Assembly (NCBI GenBank): GCA_905198125.1
Contig: CAJKBH010000011.1
Location: 1-64,000, forward strand
Direction: 5' to 3'
DNA from: an uncultured Porphyromonadaceae bacterium
GTDB taxonomy: Bacteria > Bacteroidota > Bacteroidia > Bacteroidales > Muribaculaceae
DNA: 64,000 nt
The notes under the pieces are model-generated. The model did not search any database and was not told the DNA's origin. It saw nothing but the letters and a program-made list of their open reading frames with translations. A program made the position numbers and the translations under genes. Numbering within the stretch: position 1 is the stretch's first letter; the number at the start of each line of letters is the position of its first letter. Below are positions 43,525 to 53,700 of this stretch, piece after piece.

Positions 43525-43618
43525 TCGCGGCTGGGACAGCCGATGCCACTACTGGAATGACGACGTCCACGTCGTCAATGTGCGGGCGGTGGGGACACCG
43601 CCCCTCCAGTAGAGACGC
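43525..43618. repeat. REP-like cluster of palindromes
   Basis: Four stems lie in 90 bases: CGGCTG/CAGCCG (43528-43542); an outer CTACTGGA/TCCAGTAG (43549-43556 and 43605-43612); GACGACGT/ACGTCGTC (43559-43576); and GGGCGGTG/CACCGCCC (43584-43603). The last two nest in the outer stem as a three-way junction. It lies between convergent genes and shares a 12-base core with 26834-26845, so it is probably a repeated extragenic palindrome that also serves as a transcript end. Confidence 0.65.
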
Positions 43619-43646
43619 TGCTTTTCCGGTCGGGATGTAGGTGCGG

Positions 43647-45992
43647 TTATTGGCGGCGGGAGAGGCGCCGGATAGGGAGAGAGGGGCGGAGGATGTTCTT
43701 GACGGGGCGGATGGCTGCGGGGACGCGGCAAGAGGCTGTGCCTCGGATGTCGCGGCTCGACGCGCCGACCGAAAACTTATATCGACCGGGCGCGGTGACC
43801 CATGCCGAACGGGATTCGTCGAACACGGCAAGGTCTTCCGGATCAATGTCAATGGACAGACGTTGCGACTCTCCAGACTTAAGCTCGCGGGTCTTGGCGA
43901 ATCCGACCAGTTCCTTTACCGGTACCTCTATCTCTGTCGGCTTGGATACATATACCTGCACCGCTTCCTTGCCGTTGGCGCGGCCGGTGTTGGTGACTGT
44001 TACGTCTACCTTGTAACGGTTACCGTCAAATGTGACGCTGGGCTTGGAATATTTGAATTCGGTGTAACCCAGTCCGTAACCGAAGGGGTAGGACACATCT
44101 TTGTCGAAAGAATCAAAATAACGATAGCCTACATATATGTCCTCCTCGTAGACGGTATGGTCAATGTTCGGGTTCAGACGTGTCAGGGGCTTCTTGTTCG
44201 CCCCGAATATGATGCCGGTATCGGCGTCGTGCGGGAAATTGCGGTCTGAAGCCTGGTCGCGGTAATCAAGCGGGAACGTCATGGGAAGTTTGCCCGACGG
44301 ATAGGACTTGCCCGACAGGACGTCGGCGATGCTGTTGCCGGCCTCCTGGCCGCACTGCCAGGTGCACAGGATGGCGTCGGGGAGGTGTTTCCACGACCCC
44401 GTGTCGATGACGCCTCCGACATTGAGCAGCACGGTCACTTTCTTGCCACGGGCATGGAAAGCGTCGCATACGTCTTTCAGCACGACGTTCAACGTGGAGT
44501 CAAGGTAGAAACTGCGCGTGGAGCGGTCGGCAAACTCGCCGGCGGCAAATCCTACCGTCACCACCGCGGCATCGTTCGACTCGGCATACCGCATGATGTC
44601 GGCGCGTGACAGGGACAATTCATCGGGTCTCATGCCGGCCGCCATGTGGAACGTCTTGTCCACTTCCTTGATGCGTTTCTTCTCTGCTGCGATATGAGCC
44701 GTATATCGGGCGTTCAGGTCCGGGTCCGACAGGTATCCGGCGTTAGCAAGTCCTTCGGGCAGCGATACGCAGTATGCTCTGTTGACGTCGCCCGAGCCGC
44801 TGCCGCCGGCTATCATGTCGTATGAACAGTTGCCGAACAGAGCAATCTTTCTGACATCGGCGGGGTAGGGGAGTGTCCGGCCATCATTCTTGAGCAGAAC
44901 CATTCCTTCAGGAGTGATGTCGCGCAGCAGGGCCGCATGAGCCTTCAGGTCAGGCCGGTCGGAGTGAGGCTGTCCCCGGAAACGGGGCGTGGAGGCTATA
45001 AGTTCCAGGACTTCCTCTATGTTGCGGTCCAGAACTGCCTCGTCGAGCTCTCCCGATTCCAAAGCCGCCATAATACGGTCGTATTCGCCCGGGAATCCCG
45101 GCTGGAGCAGATTGTTGCGGGCCTTCATCTGGGCTGCCGCATCGCTGCCGCCGAACCAGTCGGAAACGACCACGCCCCTGTAGCCCCATTCGCCGCGAAG
45201 CAGCGAGTCGAGCAGTTCGACGCTTTCCGAGGTGTAATGCCCGTTCAGATAATTGTACGACGACATCACGCACCAGGGATCGGAGCGTCTGACCACCTTT
45301 TCAAATCCCTTTAGATATATCTCGCGCAGGGCCCGCTGAGACACAATCGATTCATTGTCCTTGCGGTTGGTTTCCTGATTGTTGGCCGCAAGATGCTTGA
45401 CGCAGGCCCCGACGCCGCATTGCTGGATTCCGTCGACGTATGCCACGGCCATCTCGCCGCTGACCACCGGGTCCTCGGAGTAATATTCATAGTTACGGCC
45501 GCAGAGCGCGTGACGCTGTATATTTAGCGCCGGTGCCAGCATTATGTCCACGCCGTAGTCGCGCGCTTCCTCGCCGATGGCGTTGCCCGTGAGCCGGGCC
45601 ACATCCCGGTTCCACGACGCGCCTATGAGCGTGGGCATGGTGAAGTGCGTGCTGAAATATGAGGCGGTGTCATTGGCCCTGTGCGTGTCTATCCTGACGC
45701 CCGCCGGAGCGTCGGCGAAAACGATGGCGGGTATTCCGAGCCTCGGCACCGGGTAGGTGGTGCCGGCCGCACCGGGCACAATCAGTTTGGTCGAGCCGAT
45801 CACGGCCTTGTCGCCGTTGTCAATCCCTTCCATGCCGGTGCCGATCACGAAGCGGGCTTTCTCCTGCCGGGTCATGGCCCCGACCACATCCCTGACCGGC
45901 GACGTGCCGAACCGGGGCGATTCATTGTTGTCGGCGCTTACTGTAATTACGGCGGCAAGTGCCGCGGCTGCTATGATTGTGATGTGTTTCAT
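43647..45992 (-). CDS. Glycoside hydrolase family 3 beta-glycosidase
   Basis: A 781-residue exo-acting enzyme with a signal peptide (about 1-20). The barrel domain has VGAMTRQEKARF near the start, CVKHLAANNQETNRKD (the KH pair of the -1 subsite) and RGVVVSDWFGG with the nucleophile Asp278. The alpha/beta sandwich and fibronectin III-like C-terminal domain follow (ELVGFAKTRELKSGESQRLSIDIDP). Beta-glucosidase is the most common activity, but beta-xylosidase or other specificities occur. The start codon overlaps the FecR stop in ATGA, so it is translated with the anti-sigma factor, which is unusual for a GH3. It has the role of trimming short beta-linked products of the neighbouring locus. Confidence 0.92.
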   Translation of the reverse strand: MKHITIIAAAALAAVITVSADNNESPRFGTSPVRDVVGAMTRQEKARFVIGTGMEGIDNGDKAVIGSTKLIVPGAAGTTYPVPRLGIPAIVFADAPAGVRIDTHRANDTASYFSTHFTMPTLIGASWNRDVARLTGNAIGEEARDYGVDIMLAPALNIQRHALCGRNYEYYSEDPVVSGEMAVAYVDGIQQCGVGACVKHLAANNQETNRKDNESIVSQRALREIYLKGFEKVVRRSDPWCVMSSYNYLNGHYTSESVELLDSLLRGEWGYRGVVVSDWFGGSDAAAQMKARNNLLQPGFPGEYDRIMAALESGELDEAVLDRNIEEVLELIASTPRFRGQPHSDRPDLKAHAALLRDITPEGMVLLKNDGRTLPYPADVRKIALFGNCSYDMIAGGSGSGDVNRAYCVSLPEGLANAGYLSDPDLNARYTAHIAAEKKRIKEVDKTFHMAAGMRPDELSLSRADIMRYAESNDAAVVTVGFAAGEFADRSTRSFYLDSTLNVVLKDVCDAFHARGKKVTVLLNVGGVIDTGSWKHLPDAILCTWQCGQEAGNSIADVLSGKSYPSGKLPMTFPLDYRDQASDRNFPHDADTGIIFGANKKPLTRLNPNIDHTVYEEDIYVGYRYFDSFDKDVSYPFGYGLGYTEFKYSKPSVTFDGNRYKVDVTVTNTGRANGKEAVQVYVSKPTEIEVPVKELVGFAKTRELKSGESQRLSIDIDPEDLAVFDESRSAWVTAPGRYKFSVGASSRDIRGTASCRVPAAIRPVKNILRPSLPIRRLSRRQ

Positions 45993-47035
45993 CTCGATGT
46001 GACCTTAATTCTTTTGGTTCCCGTTATCCTGCCGTTTTCTTCATAGCCGTCCACCACCTCGTAATCGAGGGGAGTGGAGCGCCGGATCAGACCCAGTATC
46101 TGGTCGAGCGACGCATCTTCGAAGGTGGCGTACAGAATGGCGTTGTCAAGCCGGGAATCGACCTCGAAGCTCACGTTGAAGATCTGGCCCAGGCGTTTGT
46201 AGACGTTTTTCAGCATTTCGTTGCTGAATACCAGATCGCCGTCGCGCCATGAAATCATTTTGTCGGTGTTGCCCAGATAGAGCGACATCTTCTTCTTGTT
46301 CGCGTTGTAAACGATGGACTGTCCCGGCGAAAGCGAGGATTCGGCTGATCTGTCGTTGACCTTGACGCTCCCTTCGGTAAGTGTGACGGTTGTAATGGTA
46401 TCGGTGGAATAGGAACATACGTTGAACTCGGTTCCCAACGCCTCGACATCGAGGCCGGACGGGGTATGGACGCGGAAGGGGTGCTCCGCGTCCTTGGCGA
46501 CGCTGAAAAAGGCTTCGCCGCTAATGTCCACCAGTCTGGGGCTGTCGTGTTCCTGTCTGTATGTGAGGCGGCTCCCGCCGTTCAGCCATACCTCGGTACT
46601 GTCCGGAAGGAACGTATGGACCATGCTTCCCGGCATGGCCTTTATTTCCTGACACAGGACAGATCCGGCGTTCATGCCGGCATTCCCGCCGGTGTAATAT
46701 AAAAAGATGGAGAGCACCAGCAACGGCAGGGCGAGTACGGCCGCCGTCTTCATGATGACGCTCATGGCTTTGCGGCGGAATCCGTCGCCTGAGCGCGAGG
46801 AGGCATAGATGCGGTCCAGGGTCCTGGACAATGATTCAAGTGTATCTATGCTGTTGACGTCATCGGGAGATGGCGTAGCGTCCCACACGTTCTTCAGTTC
46901 AAAGAACCGCTCGGCCGTTCCGGGGGAAGCGGCGATGGCCTCCCTCAGTTCGTCCATATCCCGGTTATCGGCATTTCCCGACAGACACCTTATGATAAGA
47001 TCGTCTTCAATATCTTTATCTTCAATATCTTTCAT
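45989..47035 (-). CDS. FecR-type anti-sigma factor
   Basis: A 348-residue inner-membrane regulator from ATG 47035; the longer frame from 47077 begins in the sigma factor stop. The cytoplasmic N-terminal part (about 1-95) should hold the sigma factor. One membrane segment follows (about 100-120, VLALPLLVLSIFLYY). The periplasmic FecR domain covers about 135-240 (PGSMVHTFLPDSTEVWLNGGSRLTYRQ) and ends with the DUF4974 domain (ENVYKRLGQ-like NVYKRLGQIFNVSFEVD). It is encoded between the sigma gene and GH3. By family knowledge it receives a signal from the STN domain of the SusC at 50.7 kb and releases or activates the sigma factor. Confidence 0.95.
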   Translation of the reverse strand: MKDIEDKDIEDDLIIRCLSGNADNRDMDELREAIAASPGTAERFFELKNVWDATPSPDDVNSIDTLESLSRTLDRIYASSRSGDGFRRKAMSVIMKTAAVLALPLLVLSIFLYYTGGNAGMNAGSVLCQEIKAMPGSMVHTFLPDSTEVWLNGGSRLTYRQEHDSPRLVDISGEAFFSVAKDAEHPFRVHTPSGLDVEALGTEFNVCSYSTDTITTVTLTEGSVKVNDRSAESSLSPGQSIVYNANKKKMSLYLGNTDKMISWRDGDLVFSNEMLKNVYKRLGQIFNVSFEVDSRLDNAILYATFEDASLDQILGLIRRSTPLDYEVVDGYEENGRITGTKRIKVTSR

Positions 47036-47076
47036 TGATGGAATGCAATTACATTGTCCCGTATACAGCAGGGACA

Positions 47077-47631
47077 TTAGGGAAATGATTTTTTAATAAT
47101 CTCGCGAAGCTTTTTGATCACATTGGTGACCCTGACCTCGACAGTGCGTCGCGATACGTTCATCTTTTGGGCTATATCGTCATATTTCATGCCATCCCAT
47201 CGGCTCATCCTGAACGCCTCTACCGATTTGGCGTCCAGCGAGAGCAACGCGGTCTCGATCAGCTCCTCCAATTCGTCGTAAAGGAAATAACTGTCGATGG
47301 CTGAATCGTTTAAATCGTTGGCAATCATAAAGCTCGCCGCGTACGAATCTTCTATCTTCCTGTGCTTGATGGCATCCAGACAGTCGTGACGCACGCAGCG
47401 CAGCAGAAAGCTTTTCAATGACCTTATATCCAATGTTTCCCGATTCTCCCACAACTTCACGAAGAGATTCATGACTATGTCCTCGCATTCCCTCCGGTCG
47501 GTTATAAACGAATTGCAGTACAGCAGCAGACTGCGGTAATATTTAGAAAAGATTGCGGTGAAGGCGTATGGATCGCCTTCACGCAACCTTTTCAAGAGCA
47601 GCTCGTCGCCTGATGAATCCAATTCATTCAT
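47077..47631 (-). CDS. ECF-type RNA polymerase sigma-70 factor
   Basis: A 184-residue ECF sigma factor from ATG 47631. Region 2 contains FTAIFSKYYRSLLLYCNSFI, ECEDIVMNLFVKLWENRE and LRSFLLRCVRHDCLD-like KSFLLRCVRHDCLDAIK; region 4 carries the helix-turn-helix MKYDDIAQKMNVSRRTVEVRVTNV. Members of this Bacteroidota class are encoded with FecR and control nearby SusC/SusD systems. The gene lies 33 bases after a fimbrillin-like lipoprotein gene and 41 before fecR on the minus strand, so it is part of the five-gene leftward run. A candidate target site is the GTCGCCTTATT element in the shared intergenic region. Confidence 0.95.
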   Translation of the reverse strand: MNELDSSGDELLLKRLREGDPYAFTAIFSKYYRSLLLYCNSFITDRRECEDIVMNLFVKLWENRETLDIRSLKSFLLRCVRHDCLDAIKHRKIEDSYAASFMIANDLNDSAIDSYFLYDELEELIETALLSLDAKSVEAFRMSRWDGMKYDDIAQKMNVSRRTVEVRVTNVIKKLREIIKKSFP

Positions 47632-47664
47632 GGGGTAACAATCAGCAAAACAATATAATATCAA

Positions 47665-48531
47665 TCAGTCGAAAGTCTCGACATTCCAGTCTTCGATTTC
47701 ACGGAGGGTGATTTCGAATCCCGGTTCGGTTACATGTAAATCGAATTTATAAAGTTTACCGCTTTCAAAACTCATGTTACCGAGTTTTCTGCGCAGGGCC
47801 GCGCCGGCCACGTTGCATCTGACTGTGAATGCGGATGATGCGGGCAGGAGCAGACACTCGGCCAGGGTCATGTCGGCGTCCGTCCGCATCGTAACGTGTG
47901 CTTCGGCTGCGGATGATGTCAGTTTACCCTCGGCCAGCGAGAACACGCCCTGGGAGGGCACCTCCTCGATGCAGGGGTTCAGAGCCTTAAGTACATCGGC
48001 CGGTATGCCGGCATCGGCGGTGATGGAGAACTGCACCATGCACGTCACGTGCTTCATCTGCACCTTGACCGGAGACAGCGAGGGATATTTGTTGCGCGCG
48101 TTGTCGGAATAAAGATAATCAGAGGCCGCGGCTTTTTCAGGCGTGGACACGTCCAGGCTCAGGGTCCGGGAGGTAGCCGCTTCGGAACTGTAGGGCGAGA
48201 AGCAGATGAAATCCACCTTGGTGGCGAGTTCGGGATAGAGCGGCATCGTTTCAGAGTCCACGGGCTGCACATCCCCCTTCTCATCAGTGCGGAGCCGGAT
48301 GCATGAGGACGAGGAGAACGCGTCGTCTTCACCGCTGGCGAACATGAACATTCCCAATTCCTCGCCACCGTTCCAGCTTTCGGGCAGGTCGCGGTCGTAG
48401 GGCTGTATCGTAGCCTTCAGCTGCACCGGCAGGGGAGCATGGTGCTCCTCTCCGCCCTCGTAGATGTCCTCGCAGGACACCATGACGGAGCTGAGCGCCA
48501 TGACTGCCAATATATGAATTAACTTTCGCAT
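47665..48531 (-). CDS. Fimbrillin-like lipoprotein
   Basis: A 288-residue surface protein with a lipobox VMVSC at about residue 20. The body fits the fimbrillin/Mfa-like family: ESWNGGEELGMFMFASG, VDFICFSPYSSEAAT, DYLYSDNARN and the central MKHVTCMVQFSI. These proteins are beta-sandwich pilin or anchor subunits, but many in this phylum are non-pilus surface proteins. It lies between a larger fimbrillin-like gene and the ECF sigma gene, all on the minus strand with gaps of 18 and 33 bases. I infer a surface glycan-binding or anchoring role tied to this regulatory unit; the sequence alone does not prove it. Confidence 0.75.
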   Translation of the reverse strand: MRKLIHILAVMALSSVMVSCEDIYEGGEEHHAPLPVQLKATIQPYDRDLPESWNGGEELGMFMFASGEDDAFSSSSCIRLRTDEKGDVQPVDSETMPLYPELATKVDFICFSPYSSEAATSRTLSLDVSTPEKAAASDYLYSDNARNKYPSLSPVKVQMKHVTCMVQFSITADAGIPADVLKALNPCIEEVPSQGVFSLAEGKLTSSAAEAHVTMRTDADMTLAECLLLPASSAFTVRCNVAGAALRRKLGNMSFESGKLYKFDLHVTEPGFEITLREIEDWNVETFD

Positions 48532-48549
48532 AAAGAACTTGTGTCGTTG

Positions 48550-50391
48550 TTACTGAATCTTGACGCAACGGACATTCAGACCATTCGCGGTGCTGTAGTT
48601 ATTGATCTGACCCCAGTCGGTGCCACACTGGAAGGCATTGTTCTTCAGGCCGTCCATCGTGCCCGAGAACAGCATCACATTGTCCACGTTGCCGAACGTT
48701 CCGTTGAACTTGATGCGTCCTCCCTTGGGGTAGACTGTGAAGGGATCAATCAGGACGGTATTTCCGTCGAGATACATGTTCCAGGGTGAGAGTCCGTTTT
48801 TGTATGCGGGTACCATCCATCCTGCGGGCGACGGGTCGAACACACCCTTCTCGCCTGTAGCCTCCTCGGTCCAGAAGTTGGGACCGTACAGCAAGGTCGC
48901 GTTGGGGTCGTTGGTAATCCAGCTGTAAGGTTCGCCGGGAGCCGTAACGAACGTTCCGGGAGCCGTCAGTATGCGTCTTACGGACTGACCCTGATCAGCA
49001 CCCCAGATATCGCCTGTGGCATATTTTATGACGTTGTTGTTGATGTCGTACATGGGCACGTCGGTCAGCTTCGCGCCGTCGGTGGGGAACTTGTCGGTGA
49101 ATCCTGCGAAGGGTTCGTTGTTGCCTCCCTGATAATACATACCTACGGAGCGCGGGCTGGATACATCAGCCGTCATGGCGCCGAGGTTGCGGTCCATGAA
49201 CACATAGTCGGTCGTGCCGTCGCCGTTGTTGTCCACATTCGCCGTGTTCGCATCGGGATCGAAGTCAGTGATCCAGATATGCCACGACCATACCTTGTCG
49301 CCGCCCATGGTGACGGACACGAGAGCGTTGCCGCCGTTGCCGGGGTTGGTCTTGACCGTAATGGTGCTTTGTTCGGGATTATCCGCATTCAGGTTCAGTG
49401 TCAGGCCACCGTCAGCCGGTATCAGGCTCTGGGCGTCCTGCCATACGAGTTCCACTCCCAGAGGCCCGTCATTGCGGAGATTGCCATTGCTGATGAACTT
49501 GATTGTACGCCATACCTCGTATGCCTTCAGGACAGGGAAAGTGACAGACTCGCCCGGCTTGACGATGTAGCAGTTGGGGAGGTCGGCCAGCGCGATCAGC
49601 GTGGACACGATATTGTACTTGTAGGCGGTTCCTGTTTTGAACGCGTTGTTGGCCAATGTGCTGGGAGCCTGCGACTTCTCGCCGGAGCTGATGGTGATCT
49701 TGCCCTCGGCGCCCTCCTGTGCGGGGATGTATGCGCGGAAGTGCTTGGGCGCCACCTTCTCCATATTGATGTCTGCAGCCTCGGTGGATGTTACGGTCAT
49801 GACCTCGTCGGTGCCGAACTTTCCGAGATTGAAGGAAGCGGCAGGCTTGACACCGCTAAGTACGGCCGCGGATGCCGCTCCGTCGGTGACCTGAGCGTCT
49901 ACCAGCGACAGCTGGTGGCTGAAGGTAAGAGTCACGGTCTCGGTGGAATTGTCCACTCCACCGGTGCGTGCCATCAGCAGGTCGCACATCGACTGCGTGG
50001 CGTCGTATGCGATAGCGGAGGGATCCACATTCTCCACATAGGGGTAATAGGCGTAGAAGTCGAGAGTCTCGCCGTCGGCGGGGAACACCACCTCACGGTC
50101 TATCTGCCATACGCCACCGGTGTAGGTGAGTTTGCGGTTGTCGGCATAATTGCCCGATGCGGCCAGAGTGCCGTCGGGATTAGCGGAACGTGACACTACG
50201 AACAGTCCGACCTGGTCGCCCTCGGTGAATGTCGTCTTGAAATTGTCGTCGGTAGTGGTGCGGGTGCCGGCCGTGGTCAGCTCGAACTTGAATCCCGCCT
50301 GGTCGCCGGTGCCGTCGGAAAAGAAATCGGTTTCCTGCGAGCAGCCTGTCAGGACCAACAAAGAGGATAAGTAATAAAGTACCTTTTTCAT
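48550..50391 (-). CDS. Fimbrillin-like lipoprotein with FISUMP-type C-terminal domain
   Basis: A 613-residue surface lipoprotein (lipobox LTGCS near residue 17). Residues 35-290 form a fimbrillin-like sandwich: FTEGDQVGLFVVSRSANPDG, WQIDREVVFPADGETLDFYAYYPY, and LTFSHQLSLVDAQVTDG. Residues 380-613 resemble FISUMP or C-type-lectin-like domains found on Bacteroidota surface proteins: VWSWHIWITDFDPD, YVFMDRNLGAMT, VGMYYQGGNNEPFAGF, and FDPSPAGWMVPAYKNG, ending NGLNVRCVK. Such lectin-like domains may bind sugars or proteins. It is the first gene of the leftward run; the candidate operator lies 57 bases upstream of its start. Confidence 0.8.
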   Translation of the reverse strand: MKKVLYYLSSLLVLTGCSQETDFFSDGTGDQAGFKFELTTAGTRTTTDDNFKTTFTEGDQVGLFVVSRSANPDGTLAASGNYADNRKLTYTGGVWQIDREVVFPADGETLDFYAYYPYVENVDPSAIAYDATQSMCDLLMARTGGVDNSTETVTLTFSHQLSLVDAQVTDGAASAAVLSGVKPAASFNLGKFGTDEVMTVTSTEAADINMEKVAPKHFRAYIPAQEGAEGKITISSGEKSQAPSTLANNAFKTGTAYKYNIVSTLIALADLPNCYIVKPGESVTFPVLKAYEVWRTIKFISNGNLRNDGPLGVELVWQDAQSLIPADGGLTLNLNADNPEQSTITVKTNPGNGGNALVSVTMGGDKVWSWHIWITDFDPDANTANVDNNGDGTTDYVFMDRNLGAMTADVSSPRSVGMYYQGGNNEPFAGFTDKFPTDGAKLTDVPMYDINNNVIKYATGDIWGADQGQSVRRILTAPGTFVTAPGEPYSWITNDPNATLLYGPNFWTEEATGEKGVFDPSPAGWMVPAYKNGLSPWNMYLDGNTVLIDPFTVYPKGGRIKFNGTFGNVDNVMLFSGTMDGLKNNAFQCGTDWGQINNYSTANGLNVRCVKIQ

Positions 50392-50447
50392 CAGTCGATT
50401 TTAAGGATGTTGGTTAATTATTGAGTTTTTATGAATAGACTTTTTAC

Positions 50448-50577
50448 AATAAGGCGACCGGATCGAGGAAAGGCACATCAAATAAAAGAAAAAATTTTAG
50501 AAAAGTCCATAAATCTTTACAAAATTTAAAAAAAGGCACTTCGGGTATGTGTGCGACGGGAATTAAGTCGCCTTATT
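50448..50577. promoter_or_regulatory. Shared intergenic region with an outward-facing inverted element
   Basis: GTCGCCTTATT occurs twice as an inverted pair: minus strand 50458-50448, pointing to the fimbrillin gene, and plus strand 50567-50577, pointing to susC. The two are 108 bases apart. No clear TTTG/TAnnTTTG pair lies in this 309-base gap, so the operons may use the ECF sigma factor. The same element in both directions suits a site for sigma or another regulator. Confidence 0.55.
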
Positions 50578-50618
50578 AGCAGAATTAAGTATGCGTAAAT
50601 AAATCGCGCATCGCTATA

Positions 50619-50705
50619 GTTCCCTTAAATCAGAACCAATCAAACGGTTCCCTTAAATCAGAACTAATCAATACTGTTTCCTTAAATACAGAACTAATCA
50701 ATGCG
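50619..50705 (+). repeat. Three tandem repeats of 28-30 bp at the susC start
   Basis: Copies at 50619-50646, 50647-50675 and 50676-50705 share the consensus GTTCCCTTAAAT, CAGAACTAATCAA. The last copy includes the susC ATG (50701-50703). The copies differ by a few bases and by one- or two-base length changes. They form the end of the mRNA leader. Confidence 0.85.
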
Positions 50706-53700
50706 AAAAATTCAGAATCCCAAACGGGACGGCACCATCAAGAAACGGATGTTGCAGATTATCGGGGCGCTCCTGTCGGTGACGCTTCTGTTATGTGTTC
50801 CATTATCCGCAACGGCGCAGAAGAACGTCAGGATAACGCTGAACGCGGCCGACATTTCGATACCCAAGGCCCTGGAGTTGATCGAAAAGCAGAGTGGCTA
50901 TCATTTCGTGTACAACAAGAACATAGTCAGTGCCAGCGACAAGGTAAGCGTCAAGGTGACCAACGCCACGATCACAAGCACTCTGGACAGGCTGTTCGCC
51001 AATCGTGGCATCAGCTATGAGATCGATGACAAATACATCATATTGAAATCAGGCCCCAAGTCCGCACCGGGCAAGACCGACAAGGCGGTGGTTCAGAAAG
51101 TCACCGGATTCGTGAGGGACAGCAGCGGAGAGCCGCTGATCGGAGCCACCGTAGCGGTGAAGGGTAAGAAGGCACGTGCCGTGGTCGGCGTGGACGGCGA
51201 CTACAGCATCGAGGCGTCGAAAGGCGACGTGCTTGCCTTTTCCTATATAGGATTCAGCCCCAAGGAGGTGAAGGTAGGAGCCGGCGACAAGGTGGATGTA
51301 GTGCTTGACGAATCGGAAACGCTTCTGAACGAGGTGGTTGTGGTCGGTTACGGCACGATGAAGAAGAAGGACCTGACGGGTTCCGTAAGTTCGATAAACG
51401 GCGACGCGGTGACCGACAGGAAGGTGTCGATGCTGTCCAGCGCGCTGCAGGGAGCCATCGCCGGCGTGTCGGTGACACGTTCGGGAGGCGATCCGAGCGC
51501 CGGAGCCGACATCAAGATCCGAGGCATCACCACCATCGGCGACAGCAACCCGCTGATTATCGTGGACGGCGTTCCCGCCGACAACATCAACGACATCAAC
51601 CCCCAGGACGTGAAGGAACTGACGGTGCTGAAAGACGCGGCATCGGCGGCCATTTACGGTTCAAGGGCGGCATCGGGCGTGATACTGATCACCACCAAAC
51701 GCGCATCGGAAGGGAAGGTGTCGATGCAGTATCAGTACGAATACGGCTACGAAACGCCTACCACCCATCCCGACTACGTGGATGTGACCAGGTTTATGGC
51801 AATGACCAACGAGCTCCGATGGAACGACGCCGGCAACGGCCCGGACCATTTTCCCACATACATCCCGGCGATGATAAACAATTACGCCGAACTGAACGCC
51901 ACGAATCCCGACGGGTATCCCGACACGGACTGGCGCGGAATGCTGCTGAAGGGACACTCCAACCGTCAGTCGCACAATTTCCGAATTTCCGGAGGCACCA
52001 AGGTGATACGCACCACCGCCTCGATAGGCTACGACATGTCGGACGGACTGTATAAGGACAAGGACTACAACCGATTCACAGTCCGCATGAACAACGACAT
52101 CACCATCAACAAATACATACAAGCCGCGATTGACCTGAACGTGAAGCGCAGCACCTCGCGCAGTCCGAACTACGATCCGATGAACGCCTGCTATCTGTTC
52201 CCGGCTGTATATGCGGCCGTATGGGAAGACGGCCGCGTGGCCGACGGAAAGTCGGGCGACAACCCTTACGCCGCACTTAATTACGGCGGAACGGCCAAGA
52301 ACCATTACAATCAGGTGGGCGGAAAAGCGGCAGTGTACATCACTCCCGTCGAGGGCCTGAAACTGTCGGCCATCGTATCGCCTATATGGAACGACTGGGA
52401 GAACAAGTCGTTCGTGAAACGCATAGAATACGCCGGCCCCGACACGCCCGACAACGTGATAGGCGCCATCAACGGCTTCGCATCCACCAAGCTGACCGAA
52501 TCGCGAGGCAAGAGCTTCAGCATCACCAAGCAGTTCCTGGCCAACTACGACAACACGTTCGGCAAGCATTCCGTCAGCGCGTTGTTGGGATACGAGGACA
52601 ACTACTACAAGACCGACAATATCTGGGCCGCACGCGATAATTTCGCGTTGACCGAGTTTCCGTATCTGGACCGTGGCAACGAGGACTATCAGACCAACGG
52701 AGGCAATGCGGCCCATACGTCCTACCGGTCGTTCTTCGGACGTGCCATGTATAATTTCGACGGACGCTATCTGCTTCAGGCCAATATGCGCTGCGACATG
52801 TCGTCGCGTTTCGACAAGAAACACCGCGCCGGATATTTCCCCTCGGTTTCGGCCGGCTGGGTGGTGACAAACGAACCCTGGTTCCGCAACTTCAACCTGC
52901 AGCCCTGGCTCAGCTATCTTAAAATCAGGGCATCATACGGTCTTTTAGGTAACGACCGCGTGGGCAATTATCCCTATCTGCCTCTGCTGAACTATGTGAA
53001 CGGCTATTTCTGGGAAGGCGACAAAGGTGTGTCGCACATCACGGCCGCCCAGTGGCAATACGCCATCCGCGACATCTCGTGGGAAACCACCAAGACCTTC
53101 GGCGTGGGCATTGACCTCGCGTTCTTCAACAACCGGCTGAACATCACCGGCGACTATTATTACAAGATAACGAAGGACATGATCCTGGACATCGACATCC
53201 CGGACTATGTGGGTTATGACAATCCGCAGCAGAACACGGGCAAGATGCGCACCACCGGCTTCGAGATCGAGCTGAAATGGAGCGACCGCGTGGCTGATTT
53301 CACCTACTCGGTATCGGCCAACCTGAGCGACTTCAAGTCGAAGATGGGTTACTTGGGCGGTAATCAGTTCCTGGGCGACCAGATCAAGATGATGGGCAGC
53401 TATTTCAACGAATGGTACGGCTACCGCAGCGACGGACTGTTCCAGACTCAGGAGGAGATAGACAATTATCCGGTGATGAGCAGCAGCGTGCGTCCCGGCG
53501 ATATAAAATACCTGAAGGCCGATCCGGAAGACAAGTCACCGATCTCGCCCGACAAGGACCGCGTGCTGTTGGGCAACTCGCAGCCGAGGTATCAGTACGG
53601 CCTGTCGCTTAACGGCTCGTGGCGCGGTTTCGACCTGAGCATAACGTTCCAGGGCGTGGGACGTCAGCTGAAACGCAAGACCGCGACGATGGTACAGCCG

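Noticed and set aside
50619..50705. Possible CRISPR array
   Set aside because: The three units are directly adjacent without spacers, differ in length and end at a start codon; no cas genes are present anywhere.
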